64,000 bases of DNA, from NCBI GenBank assembly GCA_933228895.1, contig OW121856.1, positions 103,329,027 through 103,393,026 of the forward strand, in the 5' to 3' direction. The notes under the pieces were generated by a model, which was given only the letters and a program-made list of their open reading frames with translations, had not been told where the DNA came from and made no database searches. Positions within the stretch are counted from its first letter, which is position 1; each line of letters begins with the position of its first letter. Shown piece after piece: positions 34,284 through 46,215 of the stretch. Origin of the DNA: Platycnemis pennipes. Lineage: Eukaryota > Arthropoda > Insecta > Odonata > Platycnemididae. The translations under genes were made by a program, and so were the position numbers.

Positions 34284-35596
34284 TAAATGGTGAAGGCATT
34301 CTCTTTCTTCCCTATTTTGACTTCGTACTTTACTACCTGGCTGTTACTTGAAAAACTTCACTCTATTTCTGCATTTCAATCACCCTACCGATTTTGTTCC
34401 CAACTCCCACATTCATCCCTTCATATCGTCCCCTATTTTTTCCTTACCTCTTCCTTCCTCCATAACCATCTCGGACAGGCCCTTTCACGTCCCTTCACCA
34501 CTCCCACAATCACTCGGGTATTGCCCCATCCGCACTTTTTACGGCTTCTTTTTTTTATCCTACTTTCATATGCACGCGCGTCTCTAAGTCCTTCGCAGCT
34601 TCCGTCCTCCACGCATGCGCGGAGCTGTCCCACAATTCGATTTTATCCCTCTGGGATACAGAAAACAGGAAGGTCTCTAGGGAGAGGGGGAAGAGAAGGG
34701 TGAGTACCCAGAGTAATGCATCTAAGTGTGCGTGCATTCCCTTGAACTGGAAGAACCCCTTGAATTTGAAGGTGGGTGATGGAAAGAGGGCGGTTTCAGT
34801 GTCGTTGCGGGTTTGAAGAGACAGACGTCCTCTCTTTTGGGAATGCGTTTCTGCCTAGTTCTCTCGCACTACTCCTCACCATTTGTGGGAGGAGTTGATG
34901 GTTTCCAGGGGGATTGCTCTATACGGCCCCCACGCCTCCTCTCGACTGCCTCTTCACCCCACGAGTGTGGTGGTGCGAGAGTGTTCTGATCGGTCGAGTG
35001 GTCTGGGTGTCTGAAAGGGTGGACCCGGTCCAGCTGGGAGGCAGGGTAAGAAGATTAGCCCAGAAAGGGATCCCGATGGGAAGAGCAATGGGAGATGATG
35101 GAGGGATTGTTGAGAGAGACAGGTAGACCGAGGGAATCAGAGATGAGGAAAACAAAGGATGGTTGTCCGGGGATTAACACAGAAGGGTACGGGACTGGAT
35201 GAAAGGAGGTAAGGGTAGGCCGCCGCTACTATACACGCCTGCGAATTAAACCCTAATGTCCTCACATATTTTCTATCAATAAATGCAGACTCTTAGTCCG
35301 TCACTGCACGAAAAAATTCTAATCCAATTCCACTACACTTGTTCTTGCTACTATGAATGCTATAATGTTACTATTCTTAAGCTGCAAATGGAATCTCCTA
35401 ACATCCCACCTACTGTCCAATCTTCACATCATCCCTCTCTTGCCCAAATATTTCCTCTCCGGACCTCATAAACCTTTTAGCTGTTCGATACGCCCTCACT
35501 CCGCTCTCTCAGCTTCCTTTGAATTAACCTCCGCCTTTTCAATCCGGTCTTATTTCCCCCAATTCCAAATACACTTCACCTCCTCAATCATTGTCG
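34284..35596. other. Pyrimidine-rich and GC-rich block
   Basis: About 34290-34660 is CT-rich and 34660-35220 purine/GC-rich. Overlapping frames of 60-138 codons are low complexity (Ser/Pro/Leu-rich or Arg-rich). No domain recognised. Confidence 0.4.
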
Positions 35597-35885
35597 GTAA
35601 TCTCGTTGGCGTGGTCACTAGAGTACTGATCTCCCCTCTCGAGAGCTTGGGTTCAGAATCCCGGCTGTGGCCAACATTTTCAGCATTATCTAGTTTCTTG
35701 TGTTGGGTGGAAAGCACTTCATGTGCAGTGCTCCATCCGTCGGATGGGACGCTAAAAGCTTGAACCCTCGGAGCGATTCGTTAGTGCCAACGCCTGGTTT
35801 CTTTCCTCCCTTCGATCTTTCTAATCAATCCAATCGACCCCTTCCTCCCACCTGCACTTCTTGGTGAAAAGTAATCCCCTCTCCT
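35597..35885 (+). mobile_element. tRNA-derived SINE, diverged copy
   Basis: GTTGGCGTGGTCACTAGAGTACTGAT corresponds to the head with A box (quoted in part), GGGTTCAGAATCCC to a mutated B box, then CCATCCGTCGGATGGGACGC and the CCTGGTTTCTTTCCTCCC body in SINE order. Confidence 0.8.
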
Positions 35886-36299
35886 TAGTAACGGGACCAC
35901 ATTTCTAACATTTCTCTCATCTCGGAACTCAAAAACCTCAGCTCTAAATTCTCCTACGCCAAAAAGTACATTTCAAGAAGATAATGTTGAATTTCATCTT
36001 GATTCGGACATGTTTTTATGACTTTTCGGAGAAAAATGTTTCTATCTTTAACTGTCAGGAGAGTAAAATTCGCAATAAAAATATGGGGGAAACTTCACTC
36101 GCCATACCTTTCCGCTGCAGGATTAAATCATGCAGTTTCTTAGAGTTGAGATGGTTACTCTGTATTTACTTGACTTCGTTTTATTTAATTACAACAACAT
36201 TCATGACAGTGCATTGAAGACACGTTTTCATTTCTGGAACGTAATTCTTGCCGTTGTGTCTCGTCGTATCGCGTTCCATTTTTGTTTCCTTAAGAGCTT

Positions 36300-36700
36300 G
36301 GTCGAATTGTAGATTTCTCGAATTCGAATATCGAATTGGAATGTTAAATCACTGCTCAAAGATCTCGAATTTCAAATACATCGAGTACTTGAATTGTTAT
36401 TGATATGCTAAATTGTATTCTGCAAATTTATTTGTTGGTTGTTGAAGTAAAAAGATAAAAGTTGATTATTAAAATAAAAAAATCCTGGTTTTAAAATATC
36501 AAATACATATTGAAATAATTTTTCCACCATATGTGGAGTAAATAATACATAGGCCTAAATAAGTGACCAGAAAGTGTTAATTCATCATGTTCTGTCTAGG
36601 TTTAAATTATTATGATGTAGTTCATCAACACGCTAAATATAGATTAGCGAAATTATTCGAGATCTCAAGTATCGAATTCTAATTCCATAGTTATTCTAAG
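36300..36700 (-). repeat. Unclassified dispersed repeat, family B, copy 3
   Basis: Inverted relative to copies 1 and 2. Contains TTCATCATGTTCTGTCTAGG and the TCGAAT/ATTCGA-rich edges at 36305-36345 and 36650-36690. It may be one end of the hAT-like element whose other end is at 37430-37518, with the RTE copy inserted between. Confidence 0.6.
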
Positions 36701-36704
36701 TCTC

Positions 36705-37365
36705 AAACAATTCATCAGAACGTATACCTGGAGCGTGTTTCTCTATGGCAGTGAGGCATGGACAATGGCAGCAGTGGGAAAGAAAAGGGTGGAAGCATTC
36801 GAAATGTGGTGCTACATAAGAATGATGAAGATTAAATGGATCGGCCGAGTGTGTAACGAGGACGTCCTAAGAAGAGTGGGAGAAAAGAGAAGTCTTTTGA
36901 ATACCCCGAGAATTCAATTCAATTCAAAAAACGTTTATTTTCCCCAAATAACATTTACATAAAATATTTTATAACAATCACAATAACAAACAATTATATA
37001 AAACATTGGGGAGCCCTGTTATAGGATTTATTAATCCTCTTCAGGGTTTGGTGCTTTATGATTGTGTCAAAGTCTTTGGTTTCCATCGTTTGTTTCATTC
37101 TTATTCGTGGTACAGGAGTGCCTATTGGTCCGGCATTCGCCCGAGGTGCAGGGAAACCATATACCCCGAGACCGAATACCCCGAGAAGAAGACGGAACAA
37201 CTTAATCGGCCATACCATTAGACATGATGATGAAGACAGCCGTCGAGGGACAAGTGGAAGGGAAGATTGGCAAAGGAAGGCCTCGTGCGAGATATATGGA
37301 ACAAGTGATGAAGGATGTGAAAGAGAAGAAATACGTAAATGTGAAGAGATAGCTGATAGAAGGAC
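36705..37365 (+). mobile_element. RTE-like retrotransposon fragment, split by an insertion
   Basis: 36705-36911 and 37174-37365 join into the same RTE segment seen at 26622-27193. Read across: LYGSEAWTMAAVGKKRVEAF, EDVLRRVGEKRSLLNTPR, then RRRNNLIGHTIRHDD and a frameshifted remainder. The 3' (TGA)n tail is missing in this orientation, while an inverted ATCATCATCATTGGTC lies at 37386-37401. Confidence 0.82.
36912..37173 (-). mobile_element. Small unclassified retroposon inside the RTE fragment
   Basis: A 262-base insert is flanked by GAATACCCCGAGA (36899-36911 and 37174-37186). The duplicated bases are part of the host RTE reading frame (LLNTPR). On the minus strand it has AATAAA near its 3' end and finishes in (GAATT)n. 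An additional partial copy, ATACCCCGAGA (37161-37171), sits at its 5' side, as template jumping during target-primed reverse transcription can leave. No family recognised. Confidence 0.8.
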
Positions 37366-37518
37366 TCTACTAGGACTTTCGAAGTCTCGAATCATCATCA
37401 TTGGTCCCCGAATACCAAGTATTCGGGGAGTATTCTAGTAAAAAGTATTCGAAGTCATCGAATACTTTTTAGTATTCGGGATATCCGAGTATTCGTGGGT
37501 ATTATTCGCACAACCCTG
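37366..37518 (-). mobile_element. hAT-like terminal region with stacked hairpins
   Basis: On the minus strand the end reads CAGGGTTGTGCGAATAATAC from 37518, a typical hAT-like terminus. Inside are two hairpins: CCCCGAATAC/GTATTCGGGG (37396-37420 region) and AAAAAGTATTCGA/TCGAATACTTTTT (37440-37470 region). The matching opposite terminus was not found. Confidence 0.5.
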
Positions 37519-37664
37519 GTTTATTGTGCTGGAGCGAAGGTCAGCGTTGGCTGAAAGCTGTATCCCCTCCACTGCAGTATGTGTCTTGAGTTCAAAGCTC
37601 TGTGATATATCATTGCGCAATCCTTTTGCAGTCTGCGATATGGAAGATGAGTGGTGAAGGTACA
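37519..37664. other. Spacer, nothing recognised
   Basis: Short stretch between mobile-element fragments. Confidence 0.4.
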
Positions 37665-37712
37665 TCACCTGCCACGCTCCCTCGCGGTGGCTCGCAAGAT
37701 AGCCTGCAGATG
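37665..37712 (+). mobile_element. CR1-like 3' tail fragment, diverged
   Basis: CACCTGCCACGCTCCCTCGC then GGTGGCTCGCAAGATAGCC and GCAGATGAGG resembles the terminal block of the second CR1 subfamily. Confidence 0.5.
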
Positions 37713-39978
37713 AGGATGTCGTGTGTGAAATGGGGTGGGAGATGTGTGTGGCACTGGAGAACGGGACGTCGTCGGGAAAAGAAGTGGAAAATCGATGAGG
37801 ACGCCGCGGCCTCGTTCAGGTGATCGCGAGAAGAGATAAGATTAAAGGGAGGAAGGTTTTTCAGTTAGTGGAAAGAAGTCGATAAACGCCTTATATTTTG
37901 GCCCAACGTTGCGATTCATTGGCGGTCATTAATCAACCCCGGCCGTAGTTGGGCTGGAAGTTCTTTTTTTTACTGTCACGCTCTTAAATTTTTTCTTGGA
38001 GATACCGTCGGGATGAAGAATTTTTATGGTGCAAATCCCTCGGAAAGGTGGGTGAAGTTTTATACGTTTTAGATCTCTCGTTATGTTCCGCGATAAAATT
38101 TCCTCATCTTATTCCCTGGATTGATATCCATCCATTACGTAATTGAATCGGTATAGGTGTGAAGTTTTGAATAAAAAAATGTCGTGAAGCTCTTGGTGGA
38201 TCTAAAAATAATTTAAAAGTTGTTTTTATATTTTTTATGTATTTATGTTTTGCCATAAATTTTTCACATATTTTTGCCTCCAAAAACTTTTTTTTTCATT
38301 TTTGGCTGACGTACCTTGGTGTCCCTGATGTAAATGATGCCGATTCTTCTCAAAGAATATTTATTTACAATTCTTTAGCGTTAAAAGATTTTAAAATGCA
38401 TTTATTTTGTAATATAAGACTGCAGTTGAGTGTATGTTTGAAGGCATTAATGGCTCTTGCGTCAGGCAAATGGCACGAACTTATGGTGAGAGCAATTTCC
38501 TCTGAAGGCCAAACAATGTTTTGCAGCTCAATGTTCTTTGGACATCATTAATATTTAGTGTTTTATTTCCATTGGAATAATTTTTTAATTCTTGAAAACT
38601 AGTAATATTCAAAATATTTATTGTATTTAATTTTCTGAATTTTTTAGAACCATCCCAAAGAATTAAGGTAGGTGGTAGTTCAGATCAGGTTTACAATTGT
38701 TCTATGCCTCATAATCTACAAAAATTAGATTTATGTAAATGTTAAATAAACCTAAATTTTGATGTGTGGATTTCAGCAGCCAGATAGTGAAAAAACACAT
38801 TCTGTAGAGATAAGACGAGTGATTTTTAATGCTCGAAATATCACCAGCCTACACAGGAGTACGAAATAATAGTGATAATTTTCTAAATGAACAGATATGT
38901 TTTATGCACCCATTAGGTTCATCTGTAAAATACATATCTACCAACTTCTAATGCTGTATACGAAGCCTGAGTCCAATGTAATCCATGGGAAGCCTTCCTG
39001 AATATGATGAACTTGATGATCCAGGCCACCCGTGTAGTGGTTTGTGATAGACCGTGGACTAGCACAAAGAGGACCCCGAAAGACTTGGATCTTCATGAAC
39101 TCAATGTGATCCTTAATGTGATCCTCAATGAGAGCAAAATATTTATATCGTAGAAGCGGAATTCGTTTCCCTTTCTTCGGTTTAGGACAACAAAATTAGA
39201 AGATTCACAAGCATTTATACATTTTTGCTTTAAATTTTCTTACCTGGGCTCAACTCTTTCGTTTTTTTATAGCTACGAGTGTCCGTTGAAATTCAAAGGA
39301 AAAACAATGTTAACTATGATTCAGTAATTGATGTATCTTGTTCCATACGGTGCAAAAAGTGATATAAACGTTTAAACTGTTTACTTTCTAAACGGCAATA
39401 ATTTACAAAATTACTGCATGAAACTTACCATTTTATACCATTTTCTACCATTTTCTACCGTTTTCGTTACCTGATTACGATTGTAAATTTTAATTCTATA
39501 GTCAATAAATGAAGCCTAAAGAAAGTATAAAGCAAAATTATGCTCCTTTTGAAGAAACCAAATCGATGAAATTAGGTAAATTCCTGTTTATCTCTTGCCT
39601 TTAATACTCCGCTGTAACCAGCCATCTATAAACTTCCTTCCTCAGAAATTCATGCTTCCTGCATTAGCCCTTTCTTAAAATTGCACTTACATGACTTCCC
39701 AATAAGCTATCTGAATATTTTACTCTTCTCCTTCCTTTTCCGAGTCCACCAAAACTCACTTTTTTGATAAAGAAGCATGGCTTGCGTTTATATTTTGCTA
39801 TTCGTTCGTATGAGTTTTATATAGCTTATATAGTTACATTACGTTAAATTACTATTCAAAGTATATATTAAGAATAGAATTTTTTCTAATTAACAGTAAT
39901 AAATTCCAAGGGAGTAGCACCATTTGCATTTCATATAATAGTCGGTGTTATGGTGGAAACGACTCATGTTAATATAAA
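37713..39978. other. AT-rich spacer, nothing recognised
   Basis: About 2.3 kb. A 104-codon plus frame at 38237-38551 has no recognisable domain. No TIR or tandem structure found. Confidence 0.5.
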
Positions 39979-40239
39979 CGAACAATCTTGATTTTTTTAC
40001 AAATTTATTTTTCCTCCACTACCAAGATTTCCCTCACTAACCATTCCCCTTCCCAGGTCCCTTTGATACATTTCTAACACCCACCCCCGATTTCAATAAG
40101 CCAAAACCTGCCCTTCTTCACTATTGTGTAGACCTATATACTTGCTGAAACAAATTTTCTGTGGTAAACCTGATGATGACTTAATAGTCAAAACCTGCGT
40201 AGGGGGAGAAAAATAAATTAGTGGAAAAATCAATGTTCG
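39979..40239. repeat. Foldback repeat, copy 2
   Basis: CGAACAATCTTGATTTTTTT with AAATTTATTTTTCC (left) mirrors the right end (40190-40239) that finishes AAAAATCAATGTTCG. The centre contains CTGATGATGACTTAATAGTC (40170-40189), the block shared with copy 1. Here GACT/AGTC pairs well as stem II, but the following GAAA is mutated to AAAA. Confidence 0.7.
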
Positions 40240-43200
40240 TTTATTCATATTAATTAATATTGTGTTATGGTTAATGTTAATAATGTTGTTATCAGAAACT
40301 AAGATAGAACGTTTTTCTTTCTTCGACGATATTTTATCGAAATAATCTCCTGCCAAAAAGCGTTGATAGAATAGATAGAGAGAAATGGATATATATATAT
40401 ATATATATATCTTCTCCACGTAAACAACTCCGAACAAGGGATCCAAGTTGTTTTCCTGTTGCGGAGGAAAGCCTGAAACAAAGATGGTGTAAATTGTGTT
40501 ATTGATCCTCGTAAACTTCAAGCCCTGCTGAAAAGTAATACTACAAACCTTCTTCTGCGCGGGTAGAGACCCTCGTTTCCGATGGTTCCACTACCTGAAT
40601 TGGGTCCTTCCGCCTACATCCAACTTTATTGCATTGATCTTTCCCGAAACTTTTCCTTCGGGATCCTTCCAACTTATGCTCGTCGCAGTATCTTTTCAAA
40701 AACCCCTTATTCCTTCAAAACTTTCTGTGTATACTTCCGTTCTCTAGACTCTAATACTCATAGTTCTTCCCAGTAAAGTTTAGTTGGTTTTGAGGGCATA
40801 TGGAATCCTTGGGGCGGGGTATCTCTCGCAGCTCCGTCCTCTGTTTCTGGGGAAAAAAAACGGCTTTGAGCTTTCTGTGCCGATGCCTTTTGGAAAATAC
40901 AAGGAAGCGCAGATCATCATTTTAATATGATGGAAGTGGTTGGGCGTCTTTAGAGACTTTTATGCGATGGTTACTTTCATCCAGATCGTAGACTGCAGAT
41001 CCATTTCTTTTTCAGTTCGTTCCTCGAGAGCGATGGGCTTTCACGATCCTATTTTATTGGAGATGCGAGAATTTCGAATTTGGTTCTCGCCTGAGTTTAC
41101 GACTTATGTGGGATATGTATATTTATTTTTTCGCTGGGATAATGTAACTCTGCATAAGAGATGGAAAGAGTTGAAGTTACGAGTAGGAGGTCGACCGAAG
41201 ACGAATGGGTGAAAGTAATCGGCGATGCAGTTTTTACTGAATTCCTCCCTCGGGTCTCTCTATGTTTAAAATCAGAAAAGGAGGTGATAGATAATTTTGG
41301 ATTCCCTTACTCTATTCCCAAATATTCCTCAAACAGTTCACGTCTGGTGACAAGAAAGTGATTTTTCGGACTAATATTTATCACACCTTGTCGAGAAACA
41401 AAAAAAATCGGTTTCATTAATATTAGGTTCAATTAGTTTTGGTAATATTAATATTAGTAGCAGATATAGCCGTGAAATTTATTGATAATACGTTAGTAAA
41501 ATTAACTAATGAAACATTTGCAAAAACGTTTATTTGAAACCTGCCCCTCTATATTGATTTTGCTCGGGAGTGATGCCAATTTGTCCCGTCATGGCGTAAA
41601 AATTTACTTAAAAACTACTTCTAAATGGTAAGTGTCATCCGGATATTGATATAACATGAATTTAACTGTTTTAATGGCCCATGAAAATACGGATTAATAC
41701 TCTGGATTATTATAATTTTTATTTTATTTTGTTACCGAGACAGTTAGAAGCATATAAATCACTTAATGGACACAAATTATGTTATCAACACTCATGCAGT
41801 TGACATTTTAAAATTAATATTTTACTTTCAAAAATCGATTATTAGCCATTACATATGTCTTTTCTTTAGCTGCAGAATTAAAATTAGGACTTATTCATTC
41901 CATTGATTGGAATTACTTTAGAACTTATGCCTTGATTTGTTAAACTTTTGCATATAAATCACATATCTTATTTTTGAGATAACTTTGATTATTTGTTCCA
42001 GTAATTCATGCTTTTCATGTCTATTCCGATCTCAGCTGCGTTTATTATTGTGGATCATTTCTCTGCTTCATAACTTGTCGGTTATGTACAACACTTTATT
42101 ATTTATAAAGTTCGTTCATTTTAAATTCCCTTTTGTTCCTTTTACACAAATTGTTTGCTTCTGTTATTTTTTGACCCAAATCTATTAAAACTGAGTAGCT
42201 TCTTGGCCATATGCTTCCATTAAACTTGACCTTTTTGCACATTATTGGTATGAATTTTTTATTGGCTCGTATTAAAATGATTTTCTATTCATGCCTCTGT
42301 TTTCCTGCAACTTATACGGGAAATACATACAGTTCTTACGTAGAAAATAGCTATCAGCGAAATATAGCCTTTTGTGTCACTCCAATTTAAGAGCGTATTT
42401 TGACAGTGTATTAAAAACCTCTGTGTATTTTTTCACTCTATTAAGATTTTATCGGCATCCAGGCTCTAAATTTACTCATTCTTTGATTTGATTCAGTCAC
42501 TCAATCAGTCAATTGTTTCCGCGCCGGTCTTATTTCTAAACACCTCGTTCTCTATGCTGCAACAAATATTCATCTTAAGCGACCACAAAGAGAGGCAATC
42601 TAAATTTTGTACGACTTTCAATCTATCGGTGCCCGTTGAAGCATTCGCTCTTTGCTAACTTTAACTACTCCTCTGTGATATTTCGGGAAGCGTTGCTTAC
42701 GAGCGCATAAACTTTAAAACTACAGTTCTTGTAACGTGCTGTAAATACTCGTTCGTAAATGTAATTACCAGCACTTAAAGGATATATCTTGAGAAACGTC
42801 TTGTTGCATAATAACAGTCACATTCACATATGATGCAATGTGTCTTCCGTTCCTGGTAATATTATCGGATGTCCATTTGAAAGTATTGTGTGGACAACAT
42901 TTTGAGACTTCCTAAGCAGGATTTCTGAACTATTGACTAACTCATGTACGGAGTATTTTCCATCTCCGACATTTCGTGGTCATAAAAATCGGGAAGTTAA
43001 CGACTACACAAGTATCAGTTGGATTCATAACTTACTCTCTATTTGACAGGGGTTACGATCACACCGATTAAAATTTGCAATCGACGAGATATATATTTGA
43101 ACTTTATTCACAGCGATAGTAAAAACTCTTTGTGCTTGCCCAAACTCAACTGCTTCCATGACCTGTTTTATTGTATTTCCGTAATTTTCAACAGGAAAAA

Positions 43201-43622
43201 TAAGATATTCCAAGAAGTGCATCTAGAAAATGACACTGCTGTTTTGCAGCCGGTTGATGTAATAAAGTGTGGAAAGGTACAAAGTATCTATTTCTCAGTA
43301 AAAAATTACTCTACTCTTCTGTTTCACTCGACAAAATCCTTGGCATCTATATTTCATATTTCTCTCCCAGATTGAAAGACACATCCTTGTTTCTGCTACC
43401 GTTAGTTCTCCTCGTCTCTATGATTTCTCAGCCTTCTTGTGAAACGTACACTTCATCTACTTTTGTAATTTTTTAGGAACATCCATTGGATCACCCCATT
43501 GAAGTGTATTTTATAATTCCATCTTTTATATTCCATCCATCCAATTCCATCTTTCCATCTCTCATAAATTGATCTTAATGAATTTAGCTCATTATCTGAA
43601 AATGATTATTTTATTTTATTTT
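40240..43622. other. Long AT-rich spacer with (AT)n microsatellite
   Basis: (AT)n at 40389-40410. Short segments of higher GC (40560-40900, 40980-41300) carry open frames without recognisable domains. No repeat family assigned in 3.4 kb. Confidence 0.5.
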
Positions 43623-43760
43623 CTTCATAATCATCAGTCGACAATCCTTAGATTGGTTTGACGCAGCTCTCCAATCGATTCTCTTAACCACTAACCACTT
43701 CACATTAAGATAATTTTTATCTTTCCCATCTGTCACTACTTTCTTAATATACAATTTTAT
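43623..43760 (-). mobile_element. RTE-like 3' tail fragment, diverged
   Basis: ATCATCAGTCGACAATCCTTAG followed by GATTGGTTTGACGCAGCTCT is the reverse complement of the RTE coding end and (TGA)n tail. Homology fades beyond about 43760. Confidence 0.75.
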
Positions 43761-45232
43761 CCCATGAGAGCCCTTCTTTTGTCTTTCTTAAGGATATCAT
43801 TAACGTTTAACGGATTGATGGCAAAGGAATCAATTTTAACTCTTCCATTCTGATGTGAAAGAAGTCCTTCTTCACAAAAAATAAATTATTTAAAATTGTA
43901 GCATTACAATTCAAATGAATGACCCAAAAAGAGTTAAATTAATCCCCTGCGACCGAAATTTTCTCCTTTTTAGAAAAAAAAATGCGACGTGAGGCAGTGT
44001 TTAGCGACCACGATGCAGAGGACGTGCGCTAAAGAAAGACCTGAATTAGCGACTTAAGATAATGTAACTTGGCTGGAGTATGTTGATGTAACCACTTGGA
44101 GATGAGGAAGAGAAGAAACGGAGTGCGGCACTTGGAGTGGAATGGGAGGGCTGAGGGTGAGGTTATGCGGGGATGTGATGTATGAGTGGAAAGAGGGGCG
44201 GTGTATTCGAGGGTGCATGGGGAGAGGGGGTGTGGACCGCGAGGGGGTTGGATGCTGGAGACACAAGTGTCACCCTAACCACACCTCTCCACTTGGCCGT
44301 GGAGTTCGCTCGACTGAGGACGCATCCCTTACCCCTTCGCACAACAATGCTCTCTACACCGACCCTCGACCTCGAGGCTCACTCGCCCTATTTTCCTTCT
44401 CTACATCTGGTCCTAATCCTTTCCCGCCCCTACCCACTCCACCTCAGTTATTTTTTCCCCGCCCAACACACTCCTTTCTGCTTCCTTTTTCCCTGTTTTC
44501 CACCCATCCGTATCAACCTTTCCTCCTCATGAGCTCTTCTTGAGGGGAAAAAGAAGTAGGCGACTCGAGACTTCTCCCTCCTTATCTGTCTCCGCCGTGG
44601 GTACATTTTAGAGCAACTCTCCTTTCTGGGTGATGGGAGACGGGTTCGATCCTTAGAATCCAGCTTTTCCATGATTCCCTTGCCACCATTTCGGTCGTTA
44701 CGCCCTGCTTTCGTCACGGTTCGTAGCCTCTCCATTCTTCGAGACAAAAAGCTTCAGTGGTCCCGCACATTGCTGCTTAATGAAGTAGAATGATGATTCT
44801 AGCCTTGACTACCCCATTTTCTCTCCCCTTCACGTTCGTTCGTCACCAATCCACGAATCGGTCTAGTGGATTGAATACTTTCATCTCATAGCATCTTCCC
44901 ATCGAGAAGAAGGAATAGGATTTTTATCGTGCCATAGAAAAAAATTCCAAAAGTTTTCGAGATATAGCATTTTGTAGATGATTCACAAAGTGAGATAAGG
45001 AAGCCTGAAAAATATCTACTCTACTTCGATTTTTGTGAAGGCTTGGTAAATAATAATGATTATTATTTCCTACAAATTACAGTAGGTTCTGCAATGCCAT
45101 ATTTTCACCATTTTCGTCTTCAAATTCTGGATTTCTACTCCAAGATCCTCTTAGTTACTTCGTCACTGTCTTTCTCACCGTGCACTAAATGTGGCGTAAC
45201 AAACTTGTTATCACTGTTTTATGGAATTTAAT
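43761..45232. other. Spacer with GC-rich, strand-skewed block (44100-44760)
   Basis: G-rich on the plus strand to about 44260, then C-rich. Open frames of 99-133 codons on both strands are low complexity and not believed. Confidence 0.4.
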
Positions 45233-45234
45233 TA

Positions 45235-45941
45235 CAGTTAAACTCGGATATAACGAGATCCAAGGGACAAATTTCTTTTATTCGTTATATCCGTAAAACG
45301 TTATATCCATTACTCGTTATACCCGTTACTCGTTATATCCGTTACTCGTTATATCCGTTACTCGTTATATCCGTTACTCGTTATATCCGTTACTCGTTAT
45401 ATCCATTACTCGTTATACCCATTACTCGTTATATCCGGTACTCGGCATATCCGTTACTCATTTTATCCGTTACTCGTTCTATCCGTTACTCGTTATATCC
45501 GAAACTCGCTATATCCGTCACTCGTTATATCCGTTACTCGTTATATCCGTTACGAGTAGCGACATGTACTGTCACTCACTGTCTTTCCCTCTCTCATGCA
45601 TACACGAGCGCACACTCACATACTATTCTTATGCAGATGGTGAAACAATAACTAATATTAATATAAGATGATTGAAATTACAAAATGAACAATTTATTCA
45701 GTAAACTATCCACATACATGCTGAATTTACAAGAAAAAGTCCTTGGTACGACAGTACAGCCACTGCTCATTCATTTGGACTAAAGATTTGCTCGTTGTAA
45801 CCGTAAGGCTCTCTAATACAGTCTCGTTTTAACCGTTATATATTGCTCACAAAATGCATTATTTCCAAACCACCCTTCTGTCTTTCCTCGCAATAACCGA
45901 GATCTCGTTTTAACCGTGATCGTTATAAATGAGTTTGACTG
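45235..45941. mobile_element. pogo/Tigger-like MITE (Tc1/mariner superfamily)
   Basis: Starts CAGTTAAACTCGGATATAAC and ends with the complement of CAGTCAAACTCATTTATAAC; TA flanks both sides (45233-45234 and 45942-45943). CAGT(C/T)AAACTC..TATAACGA is the usual pogo/Tigger-type terminus. No transposase remains. Much of the interior is a tandem array. Confidence 0.88.
45283..45554 (+). repeat. 16-bp satellite inside the pogo-like MITE, 17 units
   Basis: CGTTATATCCGTTACT repeats every 16 bases from 45283 to 45554, with scattered point changes and no indel. The CGTTATA part mirrors the element's own TIR sequence, suggesting that the array grew from subterminal sequence. Confidence 0.95.
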
Positions 45942-46061
45942 TAGTTACAACAAGTATGACCTGCATGTAAGCCTATGCTTTTTTTTGCAGATTCTCATAA
46001 TGCTCTCCAACTACCGATATTGTTTTCATAAATAGTGATTTGAAGTCTGTTCAGTATTTAA

Positions 46062-46215
46062 GTTCAACTCAGACCGGATGGAAAGGTGTGGGGATGAAAA
46101 CAGAAGAGTGGCGAGAAACCCGGGGTCAGAATAAGTCCACTCTTAACGAAAAGAAAAACACCAACAGATCTATAGTTTATCGACCGATTCAATGAGTGGC
46201 AGGTATATAGAACCA
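46062..46215 (-). mobile_element. tRNA-derived SINE fragment, old
   Basis: GAGTGGCGAGAAACCCGGGG and CCACTCTTAACGAAAAG align with the SINE body in order; other positions are heavily diverged. Confidence 0.6.

Noticed and set aside
34287..34703. 138-codon Ser/Pro/Leu-rich frame
   Set aside because: Lies in pyrimidine-rich DNA with equally long frames on the other strand.
39040..39115. Stretch reading GPRKTW-like, as in retroelement C-termini
   Set aside because: A six-residue resemblance only, without neighbouring homology.
44630..44665. GGGTTCGATCC B-box-like string
   Set aside because: No A box or cloverleaf at the proper distance.
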